A stretch of 64,000 nucleotides of DNA from Ktedonobacter sp. SOSP1-85 (GCF_016587415.1 NZ_BNJI01000001.1:5123501-5187500), one strand, 5' to 3'. Numbered from the stretch's first letter, positions 1 to 9,862 are shown. Translations and numbers: made by a program. Notes: a model not told the origin generated them from the letters alone.

Positions 1-983
1 CCCTCCATGTTGCCGGCGCCGCCGGTGATATAGGGTGTGAGCGCGGGATTGCCGCGTTGTTCGGCCCAGCCGCAGAGAAGCAGGCCTGCGACAAAGAGGA
101 TCGTCATGGCCCAGAAAAGGACCCAGCCCTGGCGCGTGTTGCCAACCATCAGGCCAAAGGTGTAGGTGAGAGAGGCTGGTAGTACCACAATTGCCAGCAT
201 TTCAAGCACGTTTGTCAGGGGAGTGGGATTTTCAAAGGGATGGGCGCCATTGACGTTAAAGAAGCCCCCACCATTGGTGCCAAGGTTCTTGATCCATTCA
301 AGCGCGGCTACAGGTCCCTGGGCGATAAGTTGGGTGCCTCCTTCAAGCGTCTTGACCTCGGTATAAGGATGAAAGTTCATGGGCACGCCCTGCCAGATGA
401 GCAAGAGACTGCCAAGCAGGGAAATGGGGAGGAGTACCCAGAGAAGAGAGCGTACTAAGTCGAACCAGAAATTGCCCAGGAAGGGCGTGCGCTCCCGCGC
501 CAGGCCGCGTATAAAAGCCATACCGACCGCCAGGCCCGCCGCTCCAGCCAGGAAGTTTTGTGTCGCGAGGCCAACAATCTGTGTCAAATAGCTCATAGTC
601 GTCTCACCCGCGTAGGCCTGCCAGGTGGTTGTGGTTGTGAAGCTAATGGCGGTATTGAAGGCCAGGTCTGGTGTCATCGGTGTCGTCATATGGGCCGCAT
701 CGAACCAGGGGAGGAACTGTTGCACGCGTAGCAGAGCATAGAGTGCCAGCGTGCCAATCAACGTGAAGACGATAAAGGCGACACTATACTGTCTGAAGTT
801 CATCTCACGTGTGGCATCAAGTTTACTTACGCGGTAGATAGCGCGTTCGACCGGGCAAAGGAGCGGATCAAGCCAGGTTCGTTCACGCGCGAAGACACGC
901 TTAAGGTATATCCCCACGGGTTTCACCAGGAGAATCACCACCAGGAGAAAGACCCCATATTGCAGGAGGGCTAAGGAACTCAT
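1..983 (-). CDS. kdpA: KdpA, potassium-transporting ATPase subunit A (first locus, partial)
   Basis: This is the N-terminal 327 residues of KdpA, the potassium-translocating membrane subunit of the KdpFABC pump; the reading frame is open to the window edge. It reads without interruption from an ATG at 983. Pore-loop signatures are visible: TTTTTWQAYAGE near residue 118 and GTNGGGFFN near residue 235, and it ends in AGGAGNMEG-like sequence that matches the second KdpA in this window at the same place. Several hydrophobic helices are evident. It lies 64 bases after kdpC on the same strand, so the transcript order here is kdpC-kdpA, unlike the usual kdpFABC. Any kdpB of this locus would have to lie left of the window. 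Confidence 0.95.
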   Translation of the reverse strand, partial: MSSLALLQYGVFLLVVILLVKPVGIYLKRVFARERTWLDPLLCPVERAIYRVSKLDATREMNFRQYSVAFIVFTLIGTLALYALLRVQQFLPWFDAAHMTTPMTPDLAFNTAISFTTTTTWQAYAGETTMSYLTQIVGLATQNFLAGAAGLAVGMAFIRGLARERTPFLGNFWFDLVRSLLWVLLPISLLGSLLLIWQGVPMNFHPYTEVKTLEGGTQLIAQGPVAALEWIKNLGTNGGGFFNVNGAHPFENPTPLTNVLEMLAIVVLPASLTYTFGLMVGNTRQGWVLFWAMTILFVAGLLLCGWAEQRGNPALTPYITGGAGNME

Positions 984-1047
984 CTTCGTTCTTCCTTTGT
1001 TATTTCTCGTTTTATTGCAGATTTCCTGCTAAAAGGGCATCAGGTAT

Positions 1048-1863
1048 TCAGTGTGAACTAGCAGGAGAGCCATAGTTGCTATCCAGATCAAAGTTGAGTT
1101 CCAGCACATTGACGCGTGGCTCTCCAAAGATGCCAAGATCTCGCCCATCGGTATGTTTGGCGATAAGTGCTCGCACCTGGTCAGCTGTCAGGGTTGCGTT
1201 CTTGCTACCTGAGGCATGGCGGGCCTTTACAATGCGTTCTACCTGGAGCAGGGCGGCTTCGACAGAGATATGCGGATCGAGGCCACTGCCGCTGGCGGTA
1301 ATAATATCGGCTGGAAGCAAGGTATCGGGGGGCAAGTCATTTTCTTTGCGGAACTGGGTGGCGTAGGCCTTAATACCATCATAGGTACCGGGAACGTAGT
1401 AGGTATGAGGTTTGCCCGCAACGGGGGTTGCGTTGTCCGGGACCTTGTCACCAGGCTTGAGCGTGATGAGTGTGCCGTTCCCTTCAAGTAGCTGGGGGTT
1501 TGTCGGTCCCAGGTTAGAGCCGCTAGAACTGCTAGCGTTATAGCCAGCGGCGCTTGGGCGACCATGAAAATATTCAGGGCGGGTAAATTGCTGCCCAATG
1601 AGACGGGAACCAATTACCTGGTGTTGCTGATTGTAGAGGAGGCTACCGTTGGCCTGGTCAGGGAAGAGGAGTTGACCCAGTCCGTAGACGAGGGCGGGAA
1701 AAATCACCCCGCAGAGCAATAGGAGGATAGCGAAAAGCTTGAAGGCGCCCCAGGAATAGCTCAGGATGCCACTGGCTTTAGGGGATGGTTCGGACAAGAT
1801 CCTGGAAGATTGTTCAGGTTCTTCTTTCGCGGCCTCAGGACGCGTAGCTTGTTTTTGCTTCAT
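1048..1863 (-). CDS. kdpC: KdpC, potassium-transporting ATPase subunit C (first locus)
   Basis: KdpC is the single-pass accessory subunit of the Kdp potassium pump. The 271-residue product has a polar N-terminal extension of about 38 residues rich in Lys, Glu and Ser, then one membrane helix (about residues 42-66), then the KdpC signatures YFHGRPSA, GSNLGPTNP, ASGSGLDPHIS and a C-terminal GEPRVNVLELN. A roughly 60-residue insertion separates GPTNP from the SGLDP block, so it is longer than the 198-residue KdpC at 12669-13265 and clearly divergent from it. It is the first gene of the minus-strand unit kdpC-kdpA. An 8-bp inverted repeat at 1940-1959 lies about 80 bases upstream. Confidence 0.93.
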   Translation of the reverse strand: MKQKQATRPEAAKEEPEQSSRILSEPSPKASGILSYSWGAFKLFAILLLLCGVIFPALVYGLGQLLFPDQANGSLLYNQQHQVIGSRLIGQQFTRPEYFHGRPSAAGYNASSSSGSNLGPTNPQLLEGNGTLITLKPGDKVPDNATPVAGKPHTYYVPGTYDGIKAYATQFRKENDLPPDTLLPADIITASGSGLDPHISVEAALLQVERIVKARHASGSKNATLTADQVRALIAKHTDGRDLGIFGEPRVNVLELNFDLDSNYGSPASSH

Positions 1864-2412
1864 AAAAACCCTCGTTTGATGGTGCTAACGTTCAGAGCAA
1901 GGACGCGTGAACGCTGGTGATAGTTGGTTAAAGACGAACACGAGCGTAAGCACGCTCGTTTATTGTTCTCTATATAGTCTAGCTTTGGAAACATCAAAGG
2001 GAGGTAAGAGGAGAGGGGGAAGCCTTCAAAAAGTGCTCAAGGAAAGGGTCTGTTATGGTAGCATTCAGAAGAAAAGCTCCTTCTTTAACGAATATATCCG
2101 TTCTTGAGCGAATCTTTATGTGTAGCTCTTGCATTTTCTCAAGTTGGTGGCGTAATGTTTTGGAGGTGAATCCTTTCCCATTCCTGCTCTGCCTGCCCCC
2201 ATGTGGGGCGGTGTGGAGTACAGAGAAGACTCTCTGCTTTCGATATTGCTGGCAAACCTTTTCTCTCGACTTTTCAGCGCCTTCGGCGCTTCACATCATT
2301 TGTGTGGTGGCAGATTGAGCGGCCATCACACACCAGAAAAAGTGAGCCGCGGAGCGGCGAGGAGAGTTGGGCGGCAGTATCTGCTTTCGGAATGTCTCAT
2401 GAGGAGATTTCT
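1864..2412. other. Divergent intergenic region between kdpC and the PknG-like kinase
   Basis: This 549-base region separates two divergent genes. It holds an 8-bp inverted repeat at 1940-1959 and a 6-bp hairpin AGCGCC-ttc-GGCGCT at 2276-2290 in the leader of the kinase. The kinase frame stays open upstream to 2203, but that part has no family resemblance and unusual composition, so I treat it as leader. No RNA gene was recognised. Confidence 0.5.
1940..1959. promoter_or_regulatory. Inverted repeat upstream of kdpC (candidate operator)
   Basis: ACGAGCGT-aagc-ACGCTCGT is a perfect 8-bp inverted repeat with a 4-base spacer, 77-96 bases before the kdpC start on the minus strand. It could be a regulator site (KdpE is one candidate) or a small hairpin. 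No regulator was matched to it. Confidence 0.35.
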
Positions 2413-4599
2413 ATGCGCAACTGTCCTAATTGCCATCAACCGGTCGGTGCCAGTGACGATATCTGCGAAAATTGTGGCGCTGTCCTTGATAGTGCACTGG
2501 CTGCTCCGACTTTTACTGCTGCCTCCGCTTCAATGCAGCTACCTGCAGCCATTCCATCTGCCGTGATCACTTCGACAACTCCTGCTGTCTGCCCTAACTG
2601 TCACAGTGCTCTACAACCAGGCGATGATATCTGCGAGCAGTGTGGCATGGTTGTAACTGCAACTACGAATAGTGCTGTTGTTAATCCTACCAGCACGCCG
2701 ACAGCTCAGCAGTGTCCCCAATGTCACGGTCCACGCATACCGGGCGTTAAGTTTTGTAATCGTTGTGGCTTTAGCTATGTAGGTGTTACGGGACCGACCG
2801 CTTTGAGCAACTCTACCTCGGTTGCAAGCCCACCATCTACCTTACAGGTGGGAAATATACTTAATAATAAATATGAGATTACTCGTGTCATTGGGGCAGG
2901 CGGTATGGGTGCGGTCTACCTGGCGTATGACCAGGTCTTGAAACGCCAGGTGGTGATTAAGGCACTGCTGAGCGATGATGATCCTGATATGGCGGCTCAG
3001 AGTGTGAAAGAGCGCGAGTTCCTGGCTGCGATCAAGCATGCCAATATTGTCTCGATCTATGACTTTCTGACGATTGGGATGCGTGGCTATATCGTGATGG
3101 AGTATGTCGAGGGCAAGACGCTCGACGACCTGCTAGAGGAACGCGGTCACCCCTTTGATGTGCCTGAAGCGATCCGCTATATACTGGGTATCCTGCCGGC
3201 CTTCTCGTATCTGGCGAAACTCGACCTTGTCTACTGTGATTTTAAACCACAGAATGTGATGGTCGAGACGCTGAAAGACGGGACTCAGATTGTGAAGCTG
3301 ATCGATCTGGGTACTGTGATCAAACATACGGCGCGTCCAGGCGATGTTTATGGCACGCACGGCTTCTATGCTCCGGAGGCGGTTAAGAATCCGTCGCCCG
3401 AGACTGATCTATATACTATCTGCCGCACGCTTGCATATCTCGTGACGCAGATGGACCTGGCAAGTCCGATCTTTGGCATGCCATCCTCCGAATACTACAA
3501 GGCTTTTCGCGATTATCCTGCTCTCTATCGTCTGCTGGCCAAGGGGACGCACAGCAAACCTGCGCAACGTTTTCATAGTGCGGAACAATTGAGCGATCAG
3601 CTGGCTGGAGTTCTGCGTCAGATTGTGGGTGGCACGCCAGGCGTACCTGTGGGCTCGAATCTCTTTGTGCCAGGGATTATGACGACGACTGGCAAGTTGG
3701 GCTTTCGTGGTGAGGCGGTCTTAGATGAGGGCGATAAGGCGATCGACCACCTGCGTTTTGGTGACCAGGCGCTACGTGGAGGCAACTACGTTAGCGCGGA
3801 AAGTTTTTACAAACAGGCCGCAAAGATTAACCCCAACAGTGTCGACGCCCATCTCCGGCTCGCTGAAGTGTATATCGATACCAGCGAATTTGGCATGGCT
3901 CTGGCTGAGGTTACGAAGGTACAGCGTATGGCTCCTGGTAACTGGAAGGTTGCCTGGTACACCGGACGCTTACTGGAGGCGCAGGAGAAGTATGCTGCGG
4001 CGGCTGATCAGTACCGTGAGTTGATTGCGGACCTACCAGGTGAACTACCACCTCAGCAGGCGCTGGCACGTGTCTGTGCGCGTATGGGCGACGATCTGAC
4101 TGCTGTGGAGCTGTTCACTAAAGTGCTCAAGGCTGATCCGGGCAATACGGAGGCTGTACTGGGGGTGACGGGCTCTCTGCTCAATCTACAACGTTGGGAT
4201 GAGGCTGCGCGGGTGCTCAGTAGTATCAATGAGGCGGCCGCAAAGTATGTTGAGGCTCAGTTGATGCTCTGTGACCTCTATCTCAGCCGCATGGTTCCGC
4301 TCACACCTCAGAATGTGCAGAGTGCGTCGCAGGCGGTGAACGGACTGGATGGCCGCACTGAAGATCCGCGCTATTACCTGGCGCGTGGCGATGTCTACCG
4401 GGTTGCGTATGGCCTGGCTCGCGCGAAACAACTACCGTCCACGAGCAAGATAGCCGGGGTGACCGATCTCAGACCAGCAACATTAGGCCAGGCTGCCGAA
4501 GAGAGCTATCATGAGTATCTACGCCGCGCCCGCAAACCTGCAAACCGTGAGACTATCATCCGTCGTAAGTTCGAAGTTGCTCCCTGGCGTCTTCTATAA
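2413..4599 (+). CDS. PknG-like serine/threonine protein kinase with zinc ribbons and TPR domain
   Basis: This is a cytosolic Ser/Thr kinase resembling mycobacterial PknG. Three N-terminal CPxC...CxxCG zinc ribbons start near residues 4, 59 and 101. The kinase domain spans about 146-400, with GAGGMGAVYLA, an invariant Lys in VVIKALL, the atypical catalytic loop VYCDFKPQN instead of HRDxKxxN, and LIDLGTV in place of DFG; the last two match PknG (VYNDLKPEN, LIDLGAV). A TPR region follows (about 455-700), with PGNWKVAWYTGRLLE as in PknG. I chose the ATG at 2413 because GAGGAG lies 7 bases upstream and the zinc ribbon starts there. A VWA protein and a GlnX-like membrane protein follow within 50 bases each, which suggests an operon. 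Confidence 0.93.
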   Translation: MRNCPNCHQPVGASDDICENCGAVLDSALAAPTFTAASASMQLPAAIPSAVITSTTPAVCPNCHSALQPGDDICEQCGMVVTATTNSAVVNPTSTPTAQQCPQCHGPRIPGVKFCNRCGFSYVGVTGPTALSNSTSVASPPSTLQVGNILNNKYEITRVIGAGGMGAVYLAYDQVLKRQVVIKALLSDDDPDMAAQSVKEREFLAAIKHANIVSIYDFLTIGMRGYIVMEYVEGKTLDDLLEERGHPFDVPEAIRYILGILPAFSYLAKLDLVYCDFKPQNVMVETLKDGTQIVKLIDLGTVIKHTARPGDVYGTHGFYAPEAVKNPSPETDLYTICRTLAYLVTQMDLASPIFGMPSSEYYKAFRDYPALYRLLAKGTHSKPAQRFHSAEQLSDQLAGVLRQIVGGTPGVPVGSNLFVPGIMTTTGKLGFRGEAVLDEGDKAIDHLRFGDQALRGGNYVSAESFYKQAAKINPNSVDAHLRLAEVYIDTSEFGMALAEVTKVQRMAPGNWKVAWYTGRLLEAQEKYAAAADQYRELIADLPGELPPQQALARVCARMGDDLTAVELFTKVLKADPGNTEAVLGVTGSLLNLQRWDEAARVLSSINEAAAKYVEAQLMLCDLYLSRMVPLTPQNVQSASQAVNGLDGRTEDPRYYLARGDVYRVAYGLARAKQLPSTSKIAGVTDLRPATLGQAAEESYHEYLRRARKPANRETIIRRKFEVAPWRLL

Positions 4600-4616
4600 A
4601 GGAAACTACAAAAACT

Positions 4617-5879
4617 ATGTTTAAAATTACTGCTTATAACAATCCATACCTGCGTGTTGGACAATCAACGATGCAGGCGGTCCTCTCGGTCTGTATAGAT
4701 GAGGCCGCTGCTCCGGCTCCGGCTCCGCTGGCTTTGGCGATTGCGCTGGACCGTTCTGGCTCGATGGATGGTGCGAAGATGCGTGCTGCTCGTGACGGGG
4801 CGGTGAAGGTTGTGCAGGCGATCGATGCCAGTATGCAATTTATGGTTGTGACATTCAACGATAACGCCCGTATCATCTTTGGTCCGGCGGCTGGAATTGA
4901 GGAGAATAAAAATCGCGCGATTGCTGCTATCCAGACGGTCTATGCGGCTAGCGGGACGCGTATGAGCACTGCCCTGAATACGATTGTGGATAAGTTTGGC
5001 AGCAATCAATCACGTGCTACGCGTATCCTTTTCCTGACTGATGGTAAAAATGAAGGGGAACCGCGTGCTGCCCTTGATCGCGCGGTTGCACGTTGTTCGG
5101 CTGCGAATATCAGTATCAGTGCGTGGGGTGTTGGAACAGACTGGGATGCGGCTGAACTTCTGCATATGGCGGAGGTGACGCGTGGTTCGGCGGATATTAT
5201 CCCGACCCCCAATCAGGTCGAGGCGGCATTCAGCAGTTCGTTTAGTGAGATGCGCAGGACAGCTATCACGAATGCGCGCATGTACCTCTGGTCACCTGCG
5301 GGTGTCCAGATTACCAACCTGCAGCAGGTCTATCCTACGATTGTGCCGCTGGGTACAGAACCCGATCCGACCAGTCCACGTCAGCAGGTGATTGCGCTCG
5401 GCTCATTCGCTCCTGGTGATCAGCGCGACTACCTGCTAGATATTACTATGCCGGTCAACACACCGGGTCAACAGTTTATGCTTGTCCGTCCCACCCTCAA
5501 GTACTTCGCGGGTGGGGGAACGGAGCAGGAGGAGAAAAGCGAACGTTCCGGCTGGGTCTTCGTACAATGGACCGAGGATGTATCCCTGGCCGCTCAGATC
5601 GAGGCCCATATCGCCCACTATACCAATCAAGAAGAACTATCCAACAATATCAAAGATGGCCAGGCAGCTCTCGCTGCGGGAGACAATGAGAAGGCCACAC
5701 GTCTGCTAGGTCGAGCGCTGGAGATTAGCGAACGTTCCGGCAATGCACGCGTGACCCGTCTGCTCAGTGAGCTAATCTCGCGCGACGCCAAAGGGACGAT
5801 ACAACTCAACAAACAGGCCGACGCCGTGGCCCGTAAAACTCTGGCCATCAATGTCAGCAAGACCTCAAAATTGCAGTAA
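4617..5879 (+). CDS. von Willebrand factor A domain protein
   Basis: The 420-residue protein has a VWA domain at about residues 38-220 with a complete metal-ion-dependent adhesion site: DRSGSM (Asp45, Ser47, Ser49), a Thr in the SGTRMST loop and LTDGKNEG. VWA domains bind protein partners through a divalent metal. After the domain come a beta-rich stretch and a helical C-terminus (about 320-420) rich in Ala, Glu and Arg. There is no signal peptide or membrane helix, so it is probably cytosolic. It begins 17 bases after the PknG-like kinase and precedes a GlnX-like sensor by 49 bases, so it may be a partner or substrate in the same pathway; that role is inference. Confidence 0.85.
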   Translation: MFKITAYNNPYLRVGQSTMQAVLSVCIDEAAAPAPAPLALAIALDRSGSMDGAKMRAARDGAVKVVQAIDASMQFMVVTFNDNARIIFGPAAGIEENKNRAIAAIQTVYAASGTRMSTALNTIVDKFGSNQSRATRILFLTDGKNEGEPRAALDRAVARCSAANISISAWGVGTDWDAAELLHMAEVTRGSADIIPTPNQVEAAFSSSFSEMRRTAITNARMYLWSPAGVQITNLQQVYPTIVPLGTEPDPTSPRQQVIALGSFAPGDQRDYLLDITMPVNTPGQQFMLVRPTLKYFAGGGTEQEEKSERSGWVFVQWTEDVSLAAQIEAHIAHYTNQEELSNNIKDGQAALAAGDNEKATRLLGRALEISERSGNARVTRLLSELISRDAKGTIQLNKQADAVARKTLAINVSKTSKLQ

Positions 5880-5928
5880 TACCGCTCTCTATAAAACGAC
5901 TAGAAGAATTTGAAAGAAGATCGCTAAA

Positions 5929-7629
5929 ATGGCTAAACCACGGGTGAGTACGACAGGTACGTCAACCCCCTACTACACGCCACCTGCAACATCGAATACA
6001 GGCGCTGGGAAGCAGGCACAGTCCACGCCTGTGCCAGGTCAGGCTGTGCCACCAACAACGACACCTGCAGGTCCAAAGTTTGTCAGTCGTGTCTGGCAAC
6101 AGGCTCGTCGTACGTTGAAAGGCCAGTTCATCGCTCTGGCTAGCGGCTGCCTGCTACTCGCCATACTACTAGCCCTCGTTATCTCTCTCTCGTTCAACCG
6201 TGCCGCCACAGATCTGAATACTATCGCGAATGGCAGTATCCCCAGTGTCGATGCTGCGCAATCGCTGGCACAATATATTGACGATATCGACGCAAAAGCG
6301 GCTGACTACATTGCGACTGCTCCGCTGACCCAGATAGAAGCGTGCAGTGTCGTTACTGCCAGTGGTAGCAAAAATGTAGGACCCAGGCGCGTCCATGACT
6401 GTGATCAGCTCAATATCGATGCTGAAATTATCCTGGCTAATCAACAATTGTTCAATGCTGCCCACAACGTTACCTACCCTGGCGAGCGTACTGCTGTGGA
6501 GCGCATTACTGCTGGCATGGAGGAATATATCGGGCACCTGACCGTCATGCAGCACGAGTTTGACCAGGCTAGCAACACGGCTAATGCGCAGGATAGTCAT
6601 CTCCGCAATGCTTACCAGGCCTACCTGGCAGCCAGCAGTGTCCTGCACACCAGGATTCAACGCCAACCGAGTATCGTTGAAGATAGGTCAACTCTGCCAG
6701 CCTGCCACATTGGTATCGACCAGCACCTGGCGCAACCCAACACCTGGGTCAACGGCGGCATTGCAGACAATATCGACTGTTTGAGCGATATCAACTATAC
6801 CCACCTGCAAGGGACAACTAGTACTGGTGGTGGCTACAATGATGTAATATCATTTTTAAACACCGCACTTATCGGTGCCATACTGCTCAGTATTATCTTC
6901 GTAGGCTGGCTGCTCATCTCTACCTGGCGTATGGCGGCGGTCACTCACCGCGTGATCAATGTCGGGCTCAGCCTGTCGCTACTCGTCGGACTGATCTTCA
7001 GTCTTATGATCATTGGTACCCTGCTCAATTTCACCGGACTCCCAGGCACACATACTGCCAGTCAGGACGGGGCCTATCGGCAACTAGTCAAAGACGATTA
7101 CGACAGTGTCTACTATGCAGCAAAACTGAAACGCTACGGCACCGATGCCAACGCTGATGAGTCTCGCTGGCTGATCGCGCTGACCTTCAACGATACAACC
7201 ACAGCGAGTGGTGCAGACCACTGGGCCGCCGACTGGGGCACCAACATCCAGCAGGTACAACAGCTAATCGCCAACGCCCAGAACAACCAGACCTGGAATG
7301 AAGAGATCCAACCTCTCTCCGATATCCATTCTGGCTGGAACAAATACATTACCCTCGACAGACAGATCCGCGCAGCCGCCAATAACGGCAGCGATCCGCA
7401 GCATATCAATAACGCTGAGGTCATCAGCACCGGACCATCCAACGCTGCCTTCGGCACCTTCTCAGACGCCGTTACTGCTCTGAGCAAAGCCAACTACGAT
7501 CACTACAATATCACGCTCAGTAGCACCCAGAACACCCTGAACATCTACACCTCGCTCAGCGCTATACTCTACCCCCTCATCGGCCTCTGCGCTGCCTGGG
7601 GCATCTACACACGACTCAACGAATTCTAG
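5929..7629 (+). CDS. Four-helix membrane sensor protein, GlnX-like architecture
   Basis: This 566-residue membrane protein has a Pro/Thr-rich cytoplasmic N-terminus (1-60) and helices at about 67-88, 307-332, 344-368 and 538-560. Two large, probably extracytoplasmic helical domains (about 90-305 and 370-535) lie between helices 1-2 and 3-4. This tandem helix-domain-helix layout is that of mycobacterial GlnX, which is encoded with PknG and relays amino-acid sensing to it. Position directly after a PknG-like kinase and a VWA protein supports a sensor role. I see no GlnH-like binding protein here. Similarity is judged from topology and context, not alignment, so it could be an unrelated sensor. 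Confidence 0.7.
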   Translation: MAKPRVSTTGTSTPYYTPPATSNTGAGKQAQSTPVPGQAVPPTTTPAGPKFVSRVWQQARRTLKGQFIALASGCLLLAILLALVISLSFNRAATDLNTIANGSIPSVDAAQSLAQYIDDIDAKAADYIATAPLTQIEACSVVTASGSKNVGPRRVHDCDQLNIDAEIILANQQLFNAAHNVTYPGERTAVERITAGMEEYIGHLTVMQHEFDQASNTANAQDSHLRNAYQAYLAASSVLHTRIQRQPSIVEDRSTLPACHIGIDQHLAQPNTWVNGGIADNIDCLSDINYTHLQGTTSTGGGYNDVISFLNTALIGAILLSIIFVGWLLISTWRMAAVTHRVINVGLSLSLLVGLIFSLMIIGTLLNFTGLPGTHTASQDGAYRQLVKDDYDSVYYAAKLKRYGTDANADESRWLIALTFNDTTTASGADHWAADWGTNIQQVQQLIANAQNNQTWNEEIQPLSDIHSGWNKYITLDRQIRAAANNGSDPQHINNAEVISTGPSNAAFGTFSDAVTALSKANYDHYNITLSSTQNTLNIYTSLSAILYPLIGLCAAWGIYTRLNEF

Positions 7630-8033
7630 CCAACCACACAGATGGGCCAGCATACACCACGAGGAAAACAATCCCATACTGGCCCACCTTCTACCTCACC
7701 TCCACAACGATCATCACGGGGCCATAACATTTTTCGTTCTGACATTCCCGCTAAGGAAATTCGGGTCGGAAGCCTGTAATAATGAGGCTTCTAGCGGTCC
7801 AGGTTAACAGCAATCGTGCCGCTTTCCCTTGTTGAGCAGAGCCTACCAACCCTACGATTATGGCTCTTCTCTCGACTTTATCAAGCGTTAGCGGAGAAAA
7901 TGGTACGAACAAATGTTATGACTCCAACTCAGTTATTCTCACTGTGCTGATTGCCAACAAGGTTTGCCTCAATCGATTCTATCAGTCAATCCGGCAAACT
8001 TTGCTGGCGAGTTATATGTAGCCTTCTTGCTTT
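7630..8033. other. Intergenic region with a hairpin and a possible transposon-end remnant
   Basis: The region lies between two convergent genes. TGGGCCAG near 7643 and CTGGCCCA near 7679 could pair as a weak terminator. On the minus strand a hairpin GAAGCCT/AGGCTTC (7769-7791) is followed by sequence ending in GGGAATGTCA (7741-7750). This loosely recalls the right ends of IS605-type TnpB elements, but no tnpB remnant is readable beside it. No gene is supported. Confidence 0.3.
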
Positions 8034-9340
8034 TCAGAGGAGAGTGCAAGGCAGATCGCTCGTTGCCGGTTGAGATTCGAGAGCGCTGCCAGTGGAGGCA
8101 AAATCGGCGATGAAAGCCGCCAGGAGATCGCCATCCTCCTCATTGCGGAGGCGGGTTGCGACATCGTGAATAGCATTGAGCGCGTTCGCCAGGACGATCT
8201 CGACGCGCTGGTTGCCGCCGGTGTAGTGCTTGATCTCGGTGAAGACTGCCAGGTACTCCTCGAAGGAAGGCTGTCGGATTTTTAGTATGCCTGCCCGATT
8301 GTTGAAGTAATAGGTGTCCGGCTGCGATTGACGGCGTACCAGGCGTTCAAGCACGGCTTGTAGATACTTAATGCAGAGAATACCGGTTGTCGGGTCGTTG
8401 ACTGCGGGTGAGAGCGCGCGCAGAGCGATATCTGCGAGTTGGCGAACGCCGAAGCGGATATCCTGGGCAATGTCGCGCTCGCGCTCGATGTAGATACAGT
8501 GCAGCAGCGTTTTCCGGAAGGCCTCATCGACGGCGTGTGCGGGCCAGATATGCGCGATGACCGTCTCCTCTGTCACGAAATCGCCGGGGCTGACGAGCAG
8601 GTGGACCTGGAGCCGAAGGAACTTGATATCCTGGAGCAGGTGCGTGAGTGAGATGCGCTGAATGTAACCGGCAAGGGGCGCGCGCAACTGGGCTGGTTTC
8701 TCGCTTGTATGCCAGGTCTGGATGAGGGAGAAGACTTCGTCTTCGTGCGGCTCATGCGACCAGTTAGGGGACGATGCATCGATAGCCTCCACCGTCTGTG
8801 TGGCGATGCGCGCGGCGATATCCGATACCTGGATGATCTGCCCGGTATGGTGAATAAAGACCAGCAGCAGAGCTAGACCGAGGAAACCCAGATTGATCCC
8901 GACGGTGATGCTGACCGCGGGAAGAAAGCCGGGATCAAACGGTGCGGGGTCGCGCACTGTCATAAGCACAATCAGCGAGTAGGCGAAAATGGCGAAGAAG
9001 CCCCCGCGACCACCTGCGTCACGCGGTCCTGAAGGAAGCTACGCAGCGCGCGTGGTGTATACTGACTGGAGAGCAGTTGCAGGACGACGATGGTGATGGA
9101 GAAGGTGAGGCCCGCGACCGTGATGAGCGAACCCGCAATAATCGAGAGAATCGTGCTGGCTTCGGCTGACCCACCACTGAAGAGCAGAGGCACGTTTTTG
9201 ACCTGAAAAGTGTGGTCAAACATCAGGAGAAAGATTGCCAGAAACGGACCAAACAACGAGACAAGCGCGGGAACGAACCAGAATGAGTTCAGTAGCGCAC
9301 GCATGGAGTCATCAAGCGTCTTTTTGACCTCATCAAACAT
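8034..9340 (-). pseudogene. DUF2254 membrane protein gene, frameshifted
   Basis: Two overlapping-frame pieces form one DUF2254 protein, a multi-helix membrane family of unknown function. The 5' piece (9340 down to about 9005) encodes the first helices through FLQDRVTQVVAG. The 3' piece (from about 9005 to 8034) resumes with FFAIFAYSLIVLMTVRD and the conserved GFLPAVSITV, the helix ending IHHTGQIIQVS and the cytosolic domain with LADIALRALSPAVNDPTTG. Adding one G to the five-G run at 9001-9005 restores one frame. I chose the ATG at 9340 (MFDEVKK) because it has an upstream GAGG and the protein then starts as the family does; the frame remains open to 9568 upstream. Either a real mutation or a base-calling error. 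Confidence 0.8.
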
Positions 9341-9450
9341 GGAGACCTCGCTAAAGCTGGCTACCAGCCAGAGAAGGATAGACACTCCCACGACCCACAA
9401 CAAACAAGGAGCGCCGATAGCCGACCAGACTTCCCGGCACTCCATCGAAA
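9341..9450 (-). ncRNA. Leader of the DUF2254 gene with repeated hairpin motif (copy A)
   Basis: On the minus strand, positions 9437-9421 read CCGGGAAGTCTGGTCGG, identical over 17 bases to the leader at 10605-10620. The motif forms GCCG-GGAAGUCUGGU-CGGC, and a longer alternative stem GGAGTGCCG/CGGCGCTCC encloses the same loop. The downstream half seen in the two other copies is not evident here. An extended -10-like TGGTATTAT lies at about 9484-9494. The DUF2254 start at 9340 follows directly. Confidence 0.5.
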
Positions 9451-9754
9451 TTATTTTTTTAAGCATTTTTTTCAAGACATATAATACCACATCTTTACGC
9501 CGCGTGGTACGACACATCGAGTGCCTGCTGAAAGATGGTGCGTTAAGCGGCGACGATCCACTACGCACCCTGATGAGACCCTGCCTTATGACGCTTAATG
9601 TCTGTGCACAGTCCTATTGGATAAAAACGGAGTACTCCTCTCCACCGAAAGTAGCAAGACCCTCAAATGGCTCATCCGCACTGCCCGTGCTCCATACGAG
9701 AGCGGCTTCCTGGGTGGAAGAGAGCTTGGTATCAATGGATAATGCGTGCGTAAT

Positions 9755-9805
9755 AACCAAGTTCTCTGGCCTGAGGATCAACGTTCTCGGCCAGAGAACT
9801 TGGTT
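9755..9805. repeat. 17-bp perfect inverted repeat
   Basis: AACCAAGTTCTCTGGCC at 9755-9771 is exactly repeated in inverted orientation at 9789-9805 with a 17-base loop. It lies just downstream of the 66-residue membrane protein gene (minus strand), so it may act as a terminator hairpin, although no T-run follows on either strand. Confidence 0.6.
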
Positions 9806-9862
9806 GGGTGCTTGTTGGGACTCTACAACTAGCCACGAAGAAAAGAAGCGTATCTCACCCGA

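Noticed and set aside
2203..2412. Longer PknG-like kinase starting at 2203
   Set aside because: The extra 70 residues have no family counterpart and a strong ribosome site precedes the ATG at 2413.
7741..7791. Second TnpB right end
   Set aside because: The ending GGGAATGTCA and a hairpin are suggestive, but no remnant of tnpB coding sequence is readable upstream of it.
9341..9568. N-terminal extension of DUF2254 starting at 9568 or 9445 (MECREVW)
   Set aside because: This stretch contains the leader hairpin motif; the family-like start is the ATG at 9340. The extension's hydrophobic appearance keeps a small doubt.
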